DNA from: Mesorhizobium sp. L2C084A000
GTDB taxonomy: Bacteria; Pseudomonadota; Alphaproteobacteria; Rhizobiales; Rhizobiaceae
NCBI RefSeq assembly: GCF_000502875.1
Contig: NZ_AYWX01000002.1
Coordinates: 95,511 to 138,695 of the forward strand
Reading direction: 5' to 3'
DNA length: 43,185 bases
Shown here one piece after another: positions 34,973 through 42,894 of this stretch. Below the pieces are notes generated by a model. It was not told where the DNA came from, searched no databases, and was given only the letters and a program-made list of their open reading frames with translations. The translations under genes were made by a program, and so were the position numbers. Numbering within the stretch: position 1 is the stretch's first letter; every line of letters starts with the position of its first letter.

Positions 34973-35947
34973 ATGACCCGCCAACAGAACATCTGGTGCA
35001 GGCGCTTTCTCGACCTCTCGCCGTTGATCCTGCTGGTCATCCTGCTGGCGATCTTCGCGCTCATCGACGCCCGCATCGTTTCAACCGCCAGCCTCATCAA
35101 CATCGTCGCCCAGGCGACCCCGATCGCCATCCTGGCGCTTGGGGCTCTGATCGTTCTGCTGACGGCGGGCATCGACCTGTCCGCCGGCGTCGGCGTCGCC
35201 TTCTGCGCCGTCTTCATCGCCAGCCTGATCGACGGCGGCGCCGGCCTGCCGCTTGCCTTGCTCGTCGGCTTTGCCGTGATGGTGGTGATCGGCCTCGCGA
35301 ACGGCGCCGTTATCGCACTGTTGAAGATACCGCCCTTCGTGACGACACTGGCCACAATGGTCGCGCTGCAGGGCGCAACGCTTGCCGTTGCCTCCAAAGG
35401 CGTCCTGATGCTGAAGGATCCGACGCTTCGCGCGGTCGGCATTGAGCGCAGCTTTGGCATTCCCAATGTCATCTTCGCAACGCTCCTGATCGTTGCCGTA
35501 GCAGCAATCCTGATGCGGCACAGCCGTTTCGGGCTGCGTACCTATGCGCTCGGGTCGGATGCCGGAGCCGCGGAACTTGCCGGCATCCCGGTGACGAAAC
35601 ACACGATCCTCGTCTATTGCGCCTCCAGCATCTTCGTCTTCCTGACGGCCGTGATCATGATCAGCCGGGTGCCTGTCGTGACGCCCAATATCGGCGGTAC
35701 CTCGCTGCTTCTGGACGCGATCGCCGCTGCCGTGCTTGGAGGCACCAGTATCTTCGGCGGACGGGGAACGGTGTGGGGGGCGGTCGTCGGCGCCCTGATC
35801 GTCAGTCTGCTGACAACTGCGCTTCGGGTGTTCGGCACGGATCCTTCCAGCCTCGAACTCTACAAGGGTGCAATCATCATGGTCGCTCTCCTGGCCGATT
35901 CCGGCATGACCTACGCCAAGGCGCGGCTCGTCGAGGCAGCACGATGA
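34973..35947 (+). CDS. CUT2 ABC transporter permease (RbsC-like)
   Basis: A 324-aa membrane protein beginning MTRQQNIWCRRFLDLSPLIL with about nine hydrophobic segments. GIDLSAGVGVAFCAVFIA and AAAVLGGTSIFGGRGTVWGA are RbsC-type motifs. It would pair with the permease half of the fused protein at 31385, giving a heteromeric pore. ATGA couples it to the creatininase-family gene. The 36-codon upstream extension is not used. Confidence 0.9.
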   Translation: MTRQQNIWCRRFLDLSPLILLVILLAIFALIDARIVSTASLINIVAQATPIAILALGALIVLLTAGIDLSAGVGVAFCAVFIASLIDGGAGLPLALLVGFAVMVVIGLANGAVIALLKIPPFVTTLATMVALQGATLAVASKGVLMLKDPTLRAVGIERSFGIPNVIFATLLIVAVAAILMRHSRFGLRTYALGSDAGAAELAGIPVTKHTILVYCASSIFVFLTAVIMISRVPVVTPNIGGTSLLLDAIAAAVLGGTSIFGGRGTVWGAVVGALIVSLLTTALRVFGTDPSSLELYKGAIIMVALLADSGMTYAKARLVEAAR

Positions 35948-36750
35948 GCGAGCCAGTTCCGGCCTTGCCGATCCCGCTCAGGTCCAGCTTTGCGCTGATG
36001 ACCTCGCCGGATACGGAAATACACGCGACAGCCGGCGTGCATAAACCCGTCGTCATTCTGCCGCTCGGCGCTGTCGAGCAACATGGCCCGCATCTGCCTC
36101 TCGGCGTCGATTGCTGGCTTGCGGAAGCAGTCGCTCTCGCCGCGGCGGAAGGACAGGCTTCCATGCGGGTCGCCGAACCTTTCGCCTATGGCTCGTCCGA
36201 GCATCATCGCTCCTTCTCCGGCACGATGAGCCTCAGTCCGCGGACCTTCATCGCCGTGCTCGTCGATCTCTGCACCTGCCTTGCCGAAGACGGCTTCCTG
36301 CCGGTCATGCTGAACGGCCATGGCGGAAACCGCGCCGCGATCCAGGTGGCGATCACCACCCTTGGCCAGCGTGGCATCGTCACCGCGGGTTTCTCGTATT
36401 TCGATCTCATCGCCGACGTGGCGGCGGAGGCCCTGCCCGATGCCGCCACGGGCACCGGTCACGCTTGCGCGCTTGAAACCTCGTTGATGATGCATGTGCT
36501 TGGCGACAGCGTTCGCCGCGATCTCATCCCGCCAGGCGGCACTTCGCCATCCTGGCCGGATCCTCACCTTTACGCCGCGCCGGCCGTCACCGTCTGGCGC
36601 CGTTTCGAAGCCATCCGCGACAACGGCGTCATCGGCACGCCATCGGAGGCGAGCGCAGAGGCCGGCAGCAGACTTTTCATCGCAGCCGTGGAGCGCAGCC
36701 GTGCCGCCATTTTGAACATCCAATCCGAATTCGGCCAAAGGAACGCATGA
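35944..36750 (+). CDS. Creatininase-family amidohydrolase
   Basis: A 268-aa metal-dependent hydrolase. Metal ligands of the family appear in VILPLGAVEQHGPHLPLGVD (Glu, His, Asp) and NGHGGNR (His), with a later Glu in ACALETSLMMH. Known members hydrolyse creatinine, deformylate FAPy pyrimidine, open 3-dehydro-scyllo-inosose (IolN) or cleave mycofactocin precursor, so family alone does not give the substrate. Start overlaps the permease stop; stop overlaps the aldehyde dehydrogenase start. The IolN-like C-C hydrolase role would suit a polyol route together with the Gfo/Idh enzyme (inference). Confidence 0.85.
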   Translation: MSEPVPALPIPLRSSFALMTSPDTEIHATAGVHKPVVILPLGAVEQHGPHLPLGVDCWLAEAVALAAAEGQASMRVAEPFAYGSSEHHRSFSGTMSLSPRTFIAVLVDLCTCLAEDGFLPVMLNGHGGNRAAIQVAITTLGQRGIVTAGFSYFDLIADVAAEALPDAATGTGHACALETSLMMHVLGDSVRRDLIPPGGTSPSWPDPHLYAAPAVTVWRRFEAIRDNGVIGTPSEASAEAGSRLFIAAVERSRAAILNIQSEFGQRNA

Positions 36751-38276
36751 TGACAGTCCATTTCAAATCTTCTCTCGAAGGCCCCAACCTGCGCGGCATG
36801 GCGATCGTCTCGGAGCCGGAAGCAGCCGCCCGCATCGGCATCAACCGCATCGGCGGCGAGTGGATTGCCGGCAGCTCGGGCAAATTCCTGAAAATCGACA
36901 GTCCTTCGACGGGCGAGCATCTCGGCTATCTCTCCCTTTCCACCCGCGCCGATGTCGGTCGCGCGGTGAAAGCCGCCGAAGGCGCACGCGAGACCATGCG
37001 CAAGATGGGAACCTTCGCGCGCGCTCAACTATGCATGCGCATTGCCGACGCGATCGACAGGCGCGCCGAGGAGCTTGCGCGCCTGCTCTGCCTGGAACAG
37101 GGTAAGCCGTTCCACAGCGAAGCAAAGGCCGAAGCGTCGGCGGCGGCTCTCGGCTTCCGCAATGCGGCAGAACAGATGAAGTGGCTGGAGACGGCGGCGT
37201 TTCCGCTTGCCGATGCCAACAAGCGCGCCTTCAGCTTCCTGCAGCCGAAGGGCGTCTTTGCCATCATCACACCCTGGAATTTCCCGCTCGCCCTGCCCTG
37301 CCTCTACTATCTCGGACCGGCCGTCGCAACGGGCAACACCGTCGTCTGGGTGCCCGCGCCGACGACGTCGCTGATTGCCACTGCACTTGTCGAATGCTTC
37401 ATCGAGGCGGGCCTGCCGGACGGCGCCATCAATCTCGTTCTGGGTGACGGTGCGGAGGTGGGCGACGAGGCGGTCGTTCATCCGGGCACCCATGCCATCG
37501 GCTTCACCGGCAGTTCCGCCACCGGCGCGACGATCGCCCGGCGTGGCGCGGGCAAGCCGCTTCTGCTCGAAATGGGCGGCAACGGTCCGACCATCGTGCT
37601 GGCCGATGCCGATATCGACATGGCTGCCGCCCAGGTCGGGGCCGGCTGCTTTGCCAATGCCGGGCAGATCTGCACGGCCACCGAACGCGTGCTGGTGCAT
37701 AAATCCGTCCATGACCGTTTCATCGAAGGTCTCGTGAAAGCGGCCGCGAAGGTGAAAATGGGCGACCCTTTCGATCCCGCGACGACGATGGGTCCGATCA
37801 ACAATGCGGTGGCCGTCGACAAGGTGCTCAGCCACATCGCGGACGCCCGCGCGCGCGGCGCCGAGATCGTCACCGGCGGCAATGTGGCAGCGGGCTTTGC
37901 CACCAATCTCTATTTCGAGCCGTCGATCGTCACAGGACTGACCCGGGAAAGCCTGCTCAATGTCGAGGAATCCTTCGGGCCGATCGCACCCGTGTTGACC
38001 TTCGAGACCGACGGGGAGGCGATGGAACTTGCGGCGTCCAGCCCCTACGGCCTGTCGGCCGCAGTCTTCACCAGCACCATCAAGAACGCCTTTGCCTTTG
38101 CTGAAAGCCTGAAGGTCGGCATCGTCAACATCAACGAGATGAGCTGCTATTGGGAGCCGCATATTCCTGCCGGCGGCGCCGCCGGGACGCAGAGCGGCCT
38201 CGGTCGCACCGGTGGGCGGCACACGCTGATGGAAATGTGCGACCTGAAGACGATTACCGTGGATGTCACTCGCTGA
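36747..38276 (+). CDS. NAD(P)-dependent aldehyde dehydrogenase
   Basis: A 509-aa ALDH: VFAIITPWNFPLALP (about 170-184), Rossmann motif FTGSSATG (about 253-260), catalytic Glu275 in LLEMGGNGP and Cys309 in GQICTATER. The N-terminal 30 residues before GINRIGGEWI are longer than usual and could mean a later start (Met18 or so), but ATGATG overlapping the upstream stop favours this one. It would oxidise the aldehyde produced by the GMC or upstream enzymes. Last gene of the plus-strand operon; a hairpin follows. Confidence 0.9.
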   Translation: MMTVHFKSSLEGPNLRGMAIVSEPEAAARIGINRIGGEWIAGSSGKFLKIDSPSTGEHLGYLSLSTRADVGRAVKAAEGARETMRKMGTFARAQLCMRIADAIDRRAEELARLLCLEQGKPFHSEAKAEASAAALGFRNAAEQMKWLETAAFPLADANKRAFSFLQPKGVFAIITPWNFPLALPCLYYLGPAVATGNTVVWVPAPTTSLIATALVECFIEAGLPDGAINLVLGDGAEVGDEAVVHPGTHAIGFTGSSATGATIARRGAGKPLLLEMGGNGPTIVLADADIDMAAAQVGAGCFANAGQICTATERVLVHKSVHDRFIEGLVKAAAKVKMGDPFDPATTMGPINNAVAVDKVLSHIADARARGAEIVTGGNVAAGFATNLYFEPSIVTGLTRESLLNVEESFGPIAPVLTFETDGEAMELAASSPYGLSAAVFTSTIKNAFAFAESLKVGIVNINEMSCYWEPHIPAGGAAGTQSGLGRTGGRHTLMEMCDLKTITVDVTR

Positions 38277-38282
38277 CATTCA

Positions 38283-38308
38283 AGGCCCGCGCCTTTTTGC
38301 GCGGGCCT
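38283..38308. terminator. Convergent terminator hairpin
   Basis: A perfect 10-bp stem AGGCCCGCGC / GCGCGGGCCT with a CTTTTT loop, in the 67-nt gap between the convergent aldehyde dehydrogenase and GMC genes. It could stop transcription from both sides, although T-runs outside the stem are weak. Confidence 0.65.
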
Positions 38309-38343
38309 GCCCTCGCGACCATATGCAGTTCGGCAGAGAGCTG

Positions 38344-39906
38344 TCAGGTGGACCGGCGCAGGCTGTCGGCCATTTTCTCGCCAATCATGATCGAGGTGAG
38401 ATTGGTGTTTGCCTGGCAATCGAGCGGCATGATCGACGCATCGATAACCCGCAATCCTTCCAAACCGTAGACCCGGCATTCCGGATCGACCACGGCCTCG
38501 CCGGGCCCCCCCATGCAACAGCCTCCGATCCCATGCTGCGCATCGGAAGACTGCGCCAGCAGGAAATTGTCGACCTCCTCGTCGCTTGCCGTTTCGAGCC
38601 ATGACAAAGGCAGATCGGAATCCCCCAGCAGGACGCGCTCGGCGATCGCCTGGATCGGCGCCTGCCGGGCAATCTCGCCAAGGTGGCGATAGGCGATACG
38701 CATGCGCTGGAGATCCATTGGATCGTCCAGCATGTTCTCTTCCACGATCGGCTGGTCGAAAGGGTTGGCGGAACGCAGTTGCACGGTGCCGCGGCTCTTG
38801 GCCTCCATCAGGATCAGATTGACCATGGCCTCGCCGAACTGGGCGCTGTCGGACTCCACGCCGATACCGCCATGGTTCATGGCGACGTAGAGAATGTCGT
38901 CGCGCTCGGCACCCGGCACGCCGGAACTCATCCGCACACAGCAGTTGGTATGCCGCGCGTCGACATCGGTCGCCTTGAATTCCGGCTTCAGCTTCAGTTC
39001 GATGCGGCAATAAGGATGGTCGAAGAAACCTTCGCCGACCGGCAGGTCGGCAAGCACCTCGATGTCCTTTCGTTTCAAGAGAGCCGCCGGACCGATGCCC
39101 GAGCGCTGCAGGATGGCCGGAGAGTGGATGGCGCCGGCCGAGACGATAACCAGCGGCGTCTCGAATTTGCGAACCTGACCGGCCACGATGGCCAAAACGC
39201 CGATCGCTTTCTTGCCATCGAAAAGCACCTTGTCCACCGTCGCCTGCCCGATGATGGTGAGGTTCGGCCGGTCGCGGGCAGCTTCCAGATAGCCGTCATT
39301 GACCGACACGCGCTTGCCGGCTCGACTGTTGATGGGATAGGTGCAAGCCCCTTCGGCATCCGGAGCATTGAGATCGTCATGCCAGGGATGGCCGAGAGCC
39401 ATCGCGCTTTGGCGCATGGCCTTGTCGACGCTTCCCCAGCTTTCGACAGGCGCGCGGTAGATCGGAATCGGGCCGCCGCTGCCGTGAAAATTGGCCGCGA
39501 TCGGGTCGTCCTCCAGGCGGCAGAAGAAGGGCAGCACATCCGCTCCCGACCAGCCCTTGCATCCGATTTGCTCCCAGCGGTCGAATGCATTGAGCACGCC
39601 GCGAATGGCAATCTGCCCATTGACGGCCGTCGAACCGCCAAGCCCCTTGCCGCGCCAGTAGACCCGATGCTCCTGCCGCTTGGTGCGGCGAGCCATCAGG
39701 TCGGGATACATGTATTGTTGCTGAAAATGATCGGGAAGCAGCAGGTTGAAGGGATTTGGGCTCGCCATCTCGGCAGGTTGCTCGCCGCTCCGGTAGTCCG
39801 GCCCCGCTTCCAGCAAAAGCACGGTCGTGGCCGCATCTTCGGTGAGCCGGGCGGCAAGAACAGCCCCGGCTGCGCCGGCTCCGACAACGATGACATCAAA
39901 CGGCAT
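38344..39906 (-). CDS. GMC-family FAD alcohol oxidoreductase
   Basis: A 520-aa flavoenzyme, start MPFDVIVVGAGAAGAVLAAR (GAGAAG motif), with WRGKGLGGSTAVNGQIAIRG and a C-terminal site where the usual HPVGTCKMG reads QHGIGGCCMG, keeping the catalytic His, and ANTNLTSIMIG keeping the Asn. It oxidises an alcohol or polyol. It is only distantly like the GMC protein at 18185 (different C-terminal motif). It lies convergent to the IclR-linked operon, and its upstream region carries a second copy of the candidate IclR operator, so it is probably part of the same pathway. Confidence 0.9.
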   Translation of the reverse strand: MPFDVIVVGAGAAGAVLAARLTEDAATTVLLLEAGPDYRSGEQPAEMASPNPFNLLLPDHFQQQYMYPDLMARRTKRQEHRVYWRGKGLGGSTAVNGQIAIRGVLNAFDRWEQIGCKGWSGADVLPFFCRLEDDPIAANFHGSGGPIPIYRAPVESWGSVDKAMRQSAMALGHPWHDDLNAPDAEGACTYPINSRAGKRVSVNDGYLEAARDRPNLTIIGQATVDKVLFDGKKAIGVLAIVAGQVRKFETPLVIVSAGAIHSPAILQRSGIGPAALLKRKDIEVLADLPVGEGFFDHPYCRIELKLKPEFKATDVDARHTNCCVRMSSGVPGAERDDILYVAMNHGGIGVESDSAQFGEAMVNLILMEAKSRGTVQLRSANPFDQPIVEENMLDDPMDLQRMRIAYRHLGEIARQAPIQAIAERVLLGDSDLPLSWLETASDEEVDNFLLAQSSDAQHGIGGCCMGGPGEAVVDPECRVYGLEGLRVIDASIMPLDCQANTNLTSIMIGEKMADSLRRST

Positions 39907-40061
39907 GCCGTACTCCCCGGATCCGACCAATGCACGGCTGGCTCGACCGCGACATCATGTTGATTTCATTTGTGCACGATCATCTGCTGGCATTCAGGCT
40001 CAGCGATATACGCCGGAACCAACCACCTTAGCGTTGCACGACTGCAAGATCATCATGATTT

Positions 40062-40095
40062 GTTTTATATGTAAATATGATTTCGTATATGAACC
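40062..40095 (-). promoter_or_regulatory. Second copy of candidate IclR operator, upstream of GMC gene
   Basis: GTTTTATAT (40062-40070) and ATATGAACC (40087-40095, 7 of 9 matches to ATATAAAAC) separated by exactly 16 nt, the same arms and spacing as in the IclR divergon at 28022-28055. It lies 155 nt upstream of the GMC start, in an AT-rich patch of the 435-nt gap 39907-40341; the rest of that gap holds an EcfG-type promoter for the next gene and nothing else I recognise. Confidence 0.5.
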
Positions 40096-40263
40096 CATCG
40101 GAAGGGTTTCTTTTCACCATCTGCTCCATATCGCGCGAAGAACCCCGGTGCTCTCCGTCCCCTGCCGGCGGTTCTCACACCGTCATCATCCATCGCCTTT
40201 TGACAGCGATCGGTTTTCGACAAAAGCGGTGTTTGGCGTGCTGCCCTTCCGAGTCGCGCCCAG

Positions 40264-40288
40264 GGAACAACTGCTTCCATGGAAAGTT
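40264..40288 (+). promoter_or_regulatory. Candidate EcfG (general stress sigma) promoter for DUF892 gene
   Basis: GGAAC (40264-40268), 17 nt, GTT (40286-40288), matching the alphaproteobacterial EcfG/RpoE2 consensus (GGAAC-N16/17-cGTT). It lies about 55 nt before the ATG. Confidence 0.65.
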
Positions 40289-40341
40289 AGTCCATGGCTA
40301 CACCGCCGGTGAGCTTTCACGACAATCCAGGGAGACAAATC

Positions 40342-40860
40342 ATGGCGACTGCAAAAAGAGCGACGACAAAGGGACTGGAGGCTTTGTTCCTCGATGGGCT
40401 GAAGGACATTTACTACGCTGAAAAGAAGATACTCAAAGCCTTGCCGAAGATGGCAAAGGGCGCCGAATCCGAGGAGGTGGCCGCGGCCTTTGAGAAACAT
40501 CGCATGGAAACCGAAGGCCAGGTCGATCGGCTCGAGCAAGTGTTCGAACTTATGGACAAACCGGCCCGCGGCAAGACCTGTCCGGCGATCGACGGCATTC
40601 TTGAGGAAGGGTCGGAAATTCTCGACGAATACAAGGGTGACCCGGCGCTGGATGCAGGGCTGGTCGGCGCGGCACAGGCCGTCGAGCATTATGAAATCGC
40701 GCGCTATGGCACGTTGGTCGCGTGGGCTGAACAGCTTGGCAAGAGCGACGTGGTCAAGCTCCTCAACGAGACATTGAAAGAGGAGGTCGCGACGGACGAA
40801 GCGCTTTCCGGGCTGGGCGAAGGCGGTGTCAATGAGCGCGCCCTGGAGCAAGCTGCCTGA
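40342..40860 (+). CDS. DUF892 (YciE/YciF) ferritin-like protein
   Basis: A 172-aa four-helix protein with the DUF892 pattern: LEALFLDGLKDIYYAEKKIL, KMAKGAESEEVAAAFEKHRM, ETEGQVDRLEQVFEL and VGAAQAVEHYEIARYGTLVA. Glu, His and Asp in these helices would form a ferritin-like diiron site. Family members are stress-induced in enterobacteria and alphaproteobacteria; the precise role is not settled. GGGAG precedes the ATG at MATAKRATTK, preferred over one 16 codons upstream that lacks a ribosome site. An EcfG-type promoter lies just upstream. Confidence 0.9.
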   Translation: MATAKRATTKGLEALFLDGLKDIYYAEKKILKALPKMAKGAESEEVAAAFEKHRMETEGQVDRLEQVFELMDKPARGKTCPAIDGILEEGSEILDEYKGDPALDAGLVGAAQAVEHYEIARYGTLVAWAEQLGKSDVVKLLNETLKEEVATDEALSGLGEGGVNERALEQAA

Positions 40861-40937
40861 CTGGTTGTGCCCGGCGCCAAAGCCGCCGGGGCGACTTCGC
40901 GACCCGGCCTCTTCGTCGGTACCCCTTCAGATGCAAT

Positions 40938-40969
40938 CAGACCCACCCCGATACTTCGGGGTGGGTCTG
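40938..40969. terminator. 14-bp convergent hairpin
   Basis: A perfect 14-bp stem (40938-40951 with 40956-40969, CAGACCCACCCCGA and complement) with a TACT loop between the convergent DUF892 and KGG-protein genes. Very stable; probably ends both transcripts, though T-runs are absent. Confidence 0.7.
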
Positions 40970-40985
40970 CTGAAATCAACCGCGA

Positions 40986-41183
40986 TCAGCGGTTCTTGTG
41001 GCTTTGTTCGCCAGCTTTCACGTGCTGTTCGTGGGTTCCACCACGCATGCCGGATCCATCGCCCTGCTGCCGTTGACCACCACCAGCGGCCTGCTGTTGC
41101 TGACGGTTTTTATTGTCGGCGTTCTTGTGGCTCTGCTGGCCTGCCTTCACATGCTGTTCGTGACTACCACCTTGATTGGGCAT
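40986..41183 (-). CDS. KGG-type stress protein with two copies of a 17-residue motif
   Basis: A 65-aa very hydrophilic protein. GGSHEQHVKAGQQSHKN (5-21) recurs as GGTHEQHVKAGEQSHKN (48-64), flanking a Gln/Gly-rich linker, and resembles the KGG repeats of GsiB/con-10-like desiccation and general stress proteins. No enzyme function is expected; it is likely disordered. GAAGGAG precedes the ATG. A candidate EcfG promoter lies upstream. Confidence 0.8.
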   Translation of the reverse strand: MPNQGGSHEQHVKAGQQSHKNADNKNRQQQQAAGGGQRQQGDGSGMRGGTHEQHVKAGEQSHKNR

Positions 41184-41231
41184 TCTTCTTCTCCTTCAAA
41201 ATCCACGAGGCGACAACCGCCTCGATTGCCT

Positions 41232-41256
41232 AAGAAGAGTCAGGCGCGAACGTTCC
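41232..41256 (-). promoter_or_regulatory. Candidate EcfG promoter for KGG protein
   Basis: On the minus strand GGAAC (41256-41252) is followed after 16 nt by TCTT (41235-41232). The -35 is perfect; the -10 keeps only the TT of CGTT, so this is weaker than the site before the DUF892 gene. The start codon is about 48 nt further on. Confidence 0.45.
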
Positions 41257-41415
41257 CTCACGTAACATTTTGTGAAGACCACAAAGCCCGCGGCGTTCGA
41301 AGGCGCCTGAGATGGCTGTCGGATTTATTTTCTTGGCGTTGGCAACGAGTTCATCTTGGCCGTGACCGACGTTGCCGGCGGGTCTCATGCCTGTGCCCAC
41401 CCAGGAGGAAAATGC

Positions 41416-41847
41416 ATGTCATTCCGATCCGAGAGATTTACAACCGCTTTGACGTATAGCGAGGATGATAGAGCGCGGGCCGCCGCAGCGCTCTATCAAT
41501 ACAACATCGCACAGACCGGGATCGACGACCGAGCTGTCATCGGAGCGGAGCTTTGCGACCACTCAGGAAGAGTCTGGGGCGGGCTTTGGGGCAGAACGGA
41601 GCTCGGGCTCCTGTTTCTCGACATGTTCTTCCTGCCTGAGCAGTTGCGTGGCCAATCCTTTGGCTCACAACTTCTCAGGACTGTCGAGGAAGAAGCCATC
41701 CGGCGTGGCTGTAAGAAGGCCGTCGTGGAGACGAGCAGTTTCCAGGCACCGGTATTCTACATGCGCCATGGTTTCGAGGAATTTGGCAAAGTCGAATTCG
41801 GGATCCCTGGACATGCCCGCATCTTCCTTCGGAAAGATCTGCTGTGA
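41416..41847 (+). CDS. GNAT-family N-acetyltransferase
   Basis: A 143-aa acetyltransferase. LGLLFLDMFFLPEQLRGQSF GS is the beta4-alpha3 acetyl-CoA loop (Q/RxxGxG/A form: RGQSFGSQLL), followed by EEEAIRRGCKKAVVETSS and FYMRHGFEEFG, a typical GNAT C-terminus. The acceptor is unknown; small-molecule or antibiotic acetylation are both common. AGGAGGAA precedes the ATG at 41416; a nearer-upstream ATG at 41412 is in another frame and soon stops. Confidence 0.85.
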   Translation: MSFRSERFTTALTYSEDDRARAAAALYQYNIAQTGIDDRAVIGAELCDHSGRVWGGLWGRTELGLLFLDMFFLPEQLRGQSFGSQLLRTVEEEAIRRGCKKAVVETSSFQAPVFYMRHGFEEFGKVEFGIPGHARIFLRKDLL

Positions 41848-42200
41848 AATTGATCGCGAACCTGCCGTCATGGCCTCAATCGCGAGGCAGCGACGGGTCG
41901 GTTCATTTTCCCGCAGCGAGCAGTGACTGTTCATAGGATCTGCCAAGGCTGATCTAACGCCAATTTGCGACGCCATGCTCCACAGCCAAATTCTTGAGCG
42001 ACACAGCCTCGTGTGAACCGACTCAGGCCGTGGGTGTTGCTGCTTGGAACAAATCGGCGGCGGCAGAAGTTTGGCGTGCGCTACGAGGGACCGCATGGCG
42101 AGCAAATCGACCGTGGTAGGCCGCTCCGGCGCACGCAAGCTTTGCTCTCGCCGCGCTCACAAGTGCAAGTCTGCCAGGGCGTGGTTGAAAGGGAGAAATC
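41848..42200 (+). other. Intergenic stretch of 353 nt without a convincing gene
   Basis: All frames crossing this stretch look like shadows. The only signals I see are the EcfG-type promoter at 42046-42071 and a possible ribosome site (GAGGGA) before an ATG at 42095, whose basic 70-codon frame overlaps the next gene out of frame and is not convincing. Confidence 0.5.
42046..42071 (+). promoter_or_regulatory. Candidate EcfG promoter for small membrane protein
   Basis: GGAAC (42046-42050), 18 nt, GTT (42069-42071): the EcfG pattern, with a spacing one longer than at 40264. The gene starts 130 nt further on, so the leader would be long. Confidence 0.5.
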
Positions 42201-42527
42201 ATGGCCAAGGTTTCAAGTCCGACCCCTGCCGCGGCCAGAGGCGAAGTTCAGGCAGGAGCGACGCAGGACAAGACGCCGGGGTTCGATCCCGCCATTGCCC
42301 CGCTTGAGACAGACGCAGAGGCCGCGGACACACAAAATCCGGTCGCTGGGACAAGTCCGCCGCGCAATCGTCCAGAATTCGAAAACGATGCCAGCTTTGC
42401 CAATGCCATGCGCCCGGTCGAAGGCGAGCCGGAACTGCGGCCTGGCGCCAACTGGCCGGTTTTGGTGATTGCAGCTGTCGTTTTGATAGCAGCCGTGGTT
42501 TTCCTGGCGGCAAGCATGCTGCGCTGA
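42201..42527 (+). CDS. Small tail-anchored membrane protein, function unknown
   Basis: A 108-aa protein: residues 1-82 are Pro/Ala/Glu-rich and probably disordered, residues 83-106 are one hydrophobic segment (NWPVLVIAAVVLIAAVVFLA) reaching almost to the C-terminus. No signal peptide; likely anchored in the inner membrane with the N-terminus in the cytoplasm. AAAGGGAG precedes the ATG. I do not recognise the family. The upstream EcfG-type promoter and stress-gene neighbours suggest a general stress role. Confidence 0.7.
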   Translation: MAKVSSPTPAAARGEVQAGATQDKTPGFDPAIAPLETDAEAADTQNPVAGTSPPRNRPEFENDASFANAMRPVEGEPELRPGANWPVLVIAAVVLIAAVVFLAASMLR

Positions 42528-42558
42528 GAACGATCCCGACGATGCAGCACCCCACGGC

Positions 42559-42894
42559 CTATTCATGGAGGTCTGGTGCGCCCTTCATGCCTGAGAGTTC
42601 GGTCATTGGGCACAGCAGCCGCGGTCGCGCGGGATCGGAAATGTCGAGCTTGTCCCAAGGGATGCGATATAGACCGTCGCGGCGGCGCAATCGGAAAAGA
42701 TCCAGCACCGCCACGCCTATGGCCGAGGCCGAAAGACGCTCGAAAGCGGCGTAGACCCCGACATGGAATTCGGTGACGACGAAATCGTCACCATCCCGTT
42801 CGGCGTGGATCTCCTCGATATAGCCGACATTCTTGCCGCGCTGCGAGAGTACGCGTCGCCCAGCCAGATGCTCGAGATTGACCGTGGTCATCAT
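42559..42894 (-). CDS. PRC-barrel-like protein
   Basis: A 111-aa protein. The stretch LEHLAGRRVLSQRGKNVGYI followed by EEIHAERDGDDFVVTEFHVG is the pattern of a PRC-barrel (marked by a G-x-V-xx-xx-G-xx-I/V-G-x-I/V-x-D/E-I type strand pair). PRC barrels bind RNA or protein partners and have no catalysis. TTGATGATG couples its start to the stop of the gene upstream; GPxARPRLLCPMTELSG at the end is unusual. Family call is moderate. Confidence 0.6.
   Translation of the reverse strand: MMTTVNLEHLAGRRVLSQRGKNVGYIEEIHAERDGDDFVVTEFHVGVYAAFERLSASAIGVAVLDLFRLRRRDGLYRIPWDKLDISDPARPRLLCPMTELSGMKGAPDLHE

Noticed and set aside
27179..38276. Rhizopine (moc) or myo-inositol (iol) catabolic locus
   Set aside because: A ribose-type transporter and a Gfo/Idh/MocA enzyme are shared with those loci, but mocC/mocDEF or iolBCDE equivalents are absent and the deacylase-dehydratase pair does not fit.
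42095..42307. 70-codon basic frame preceded by GAGGGA
   Set aside because: It has a ribosome-like site, but it overlaps the 42201 gene out of frame and has low-complexity Arg/Ser content; I could not support it as a gene.
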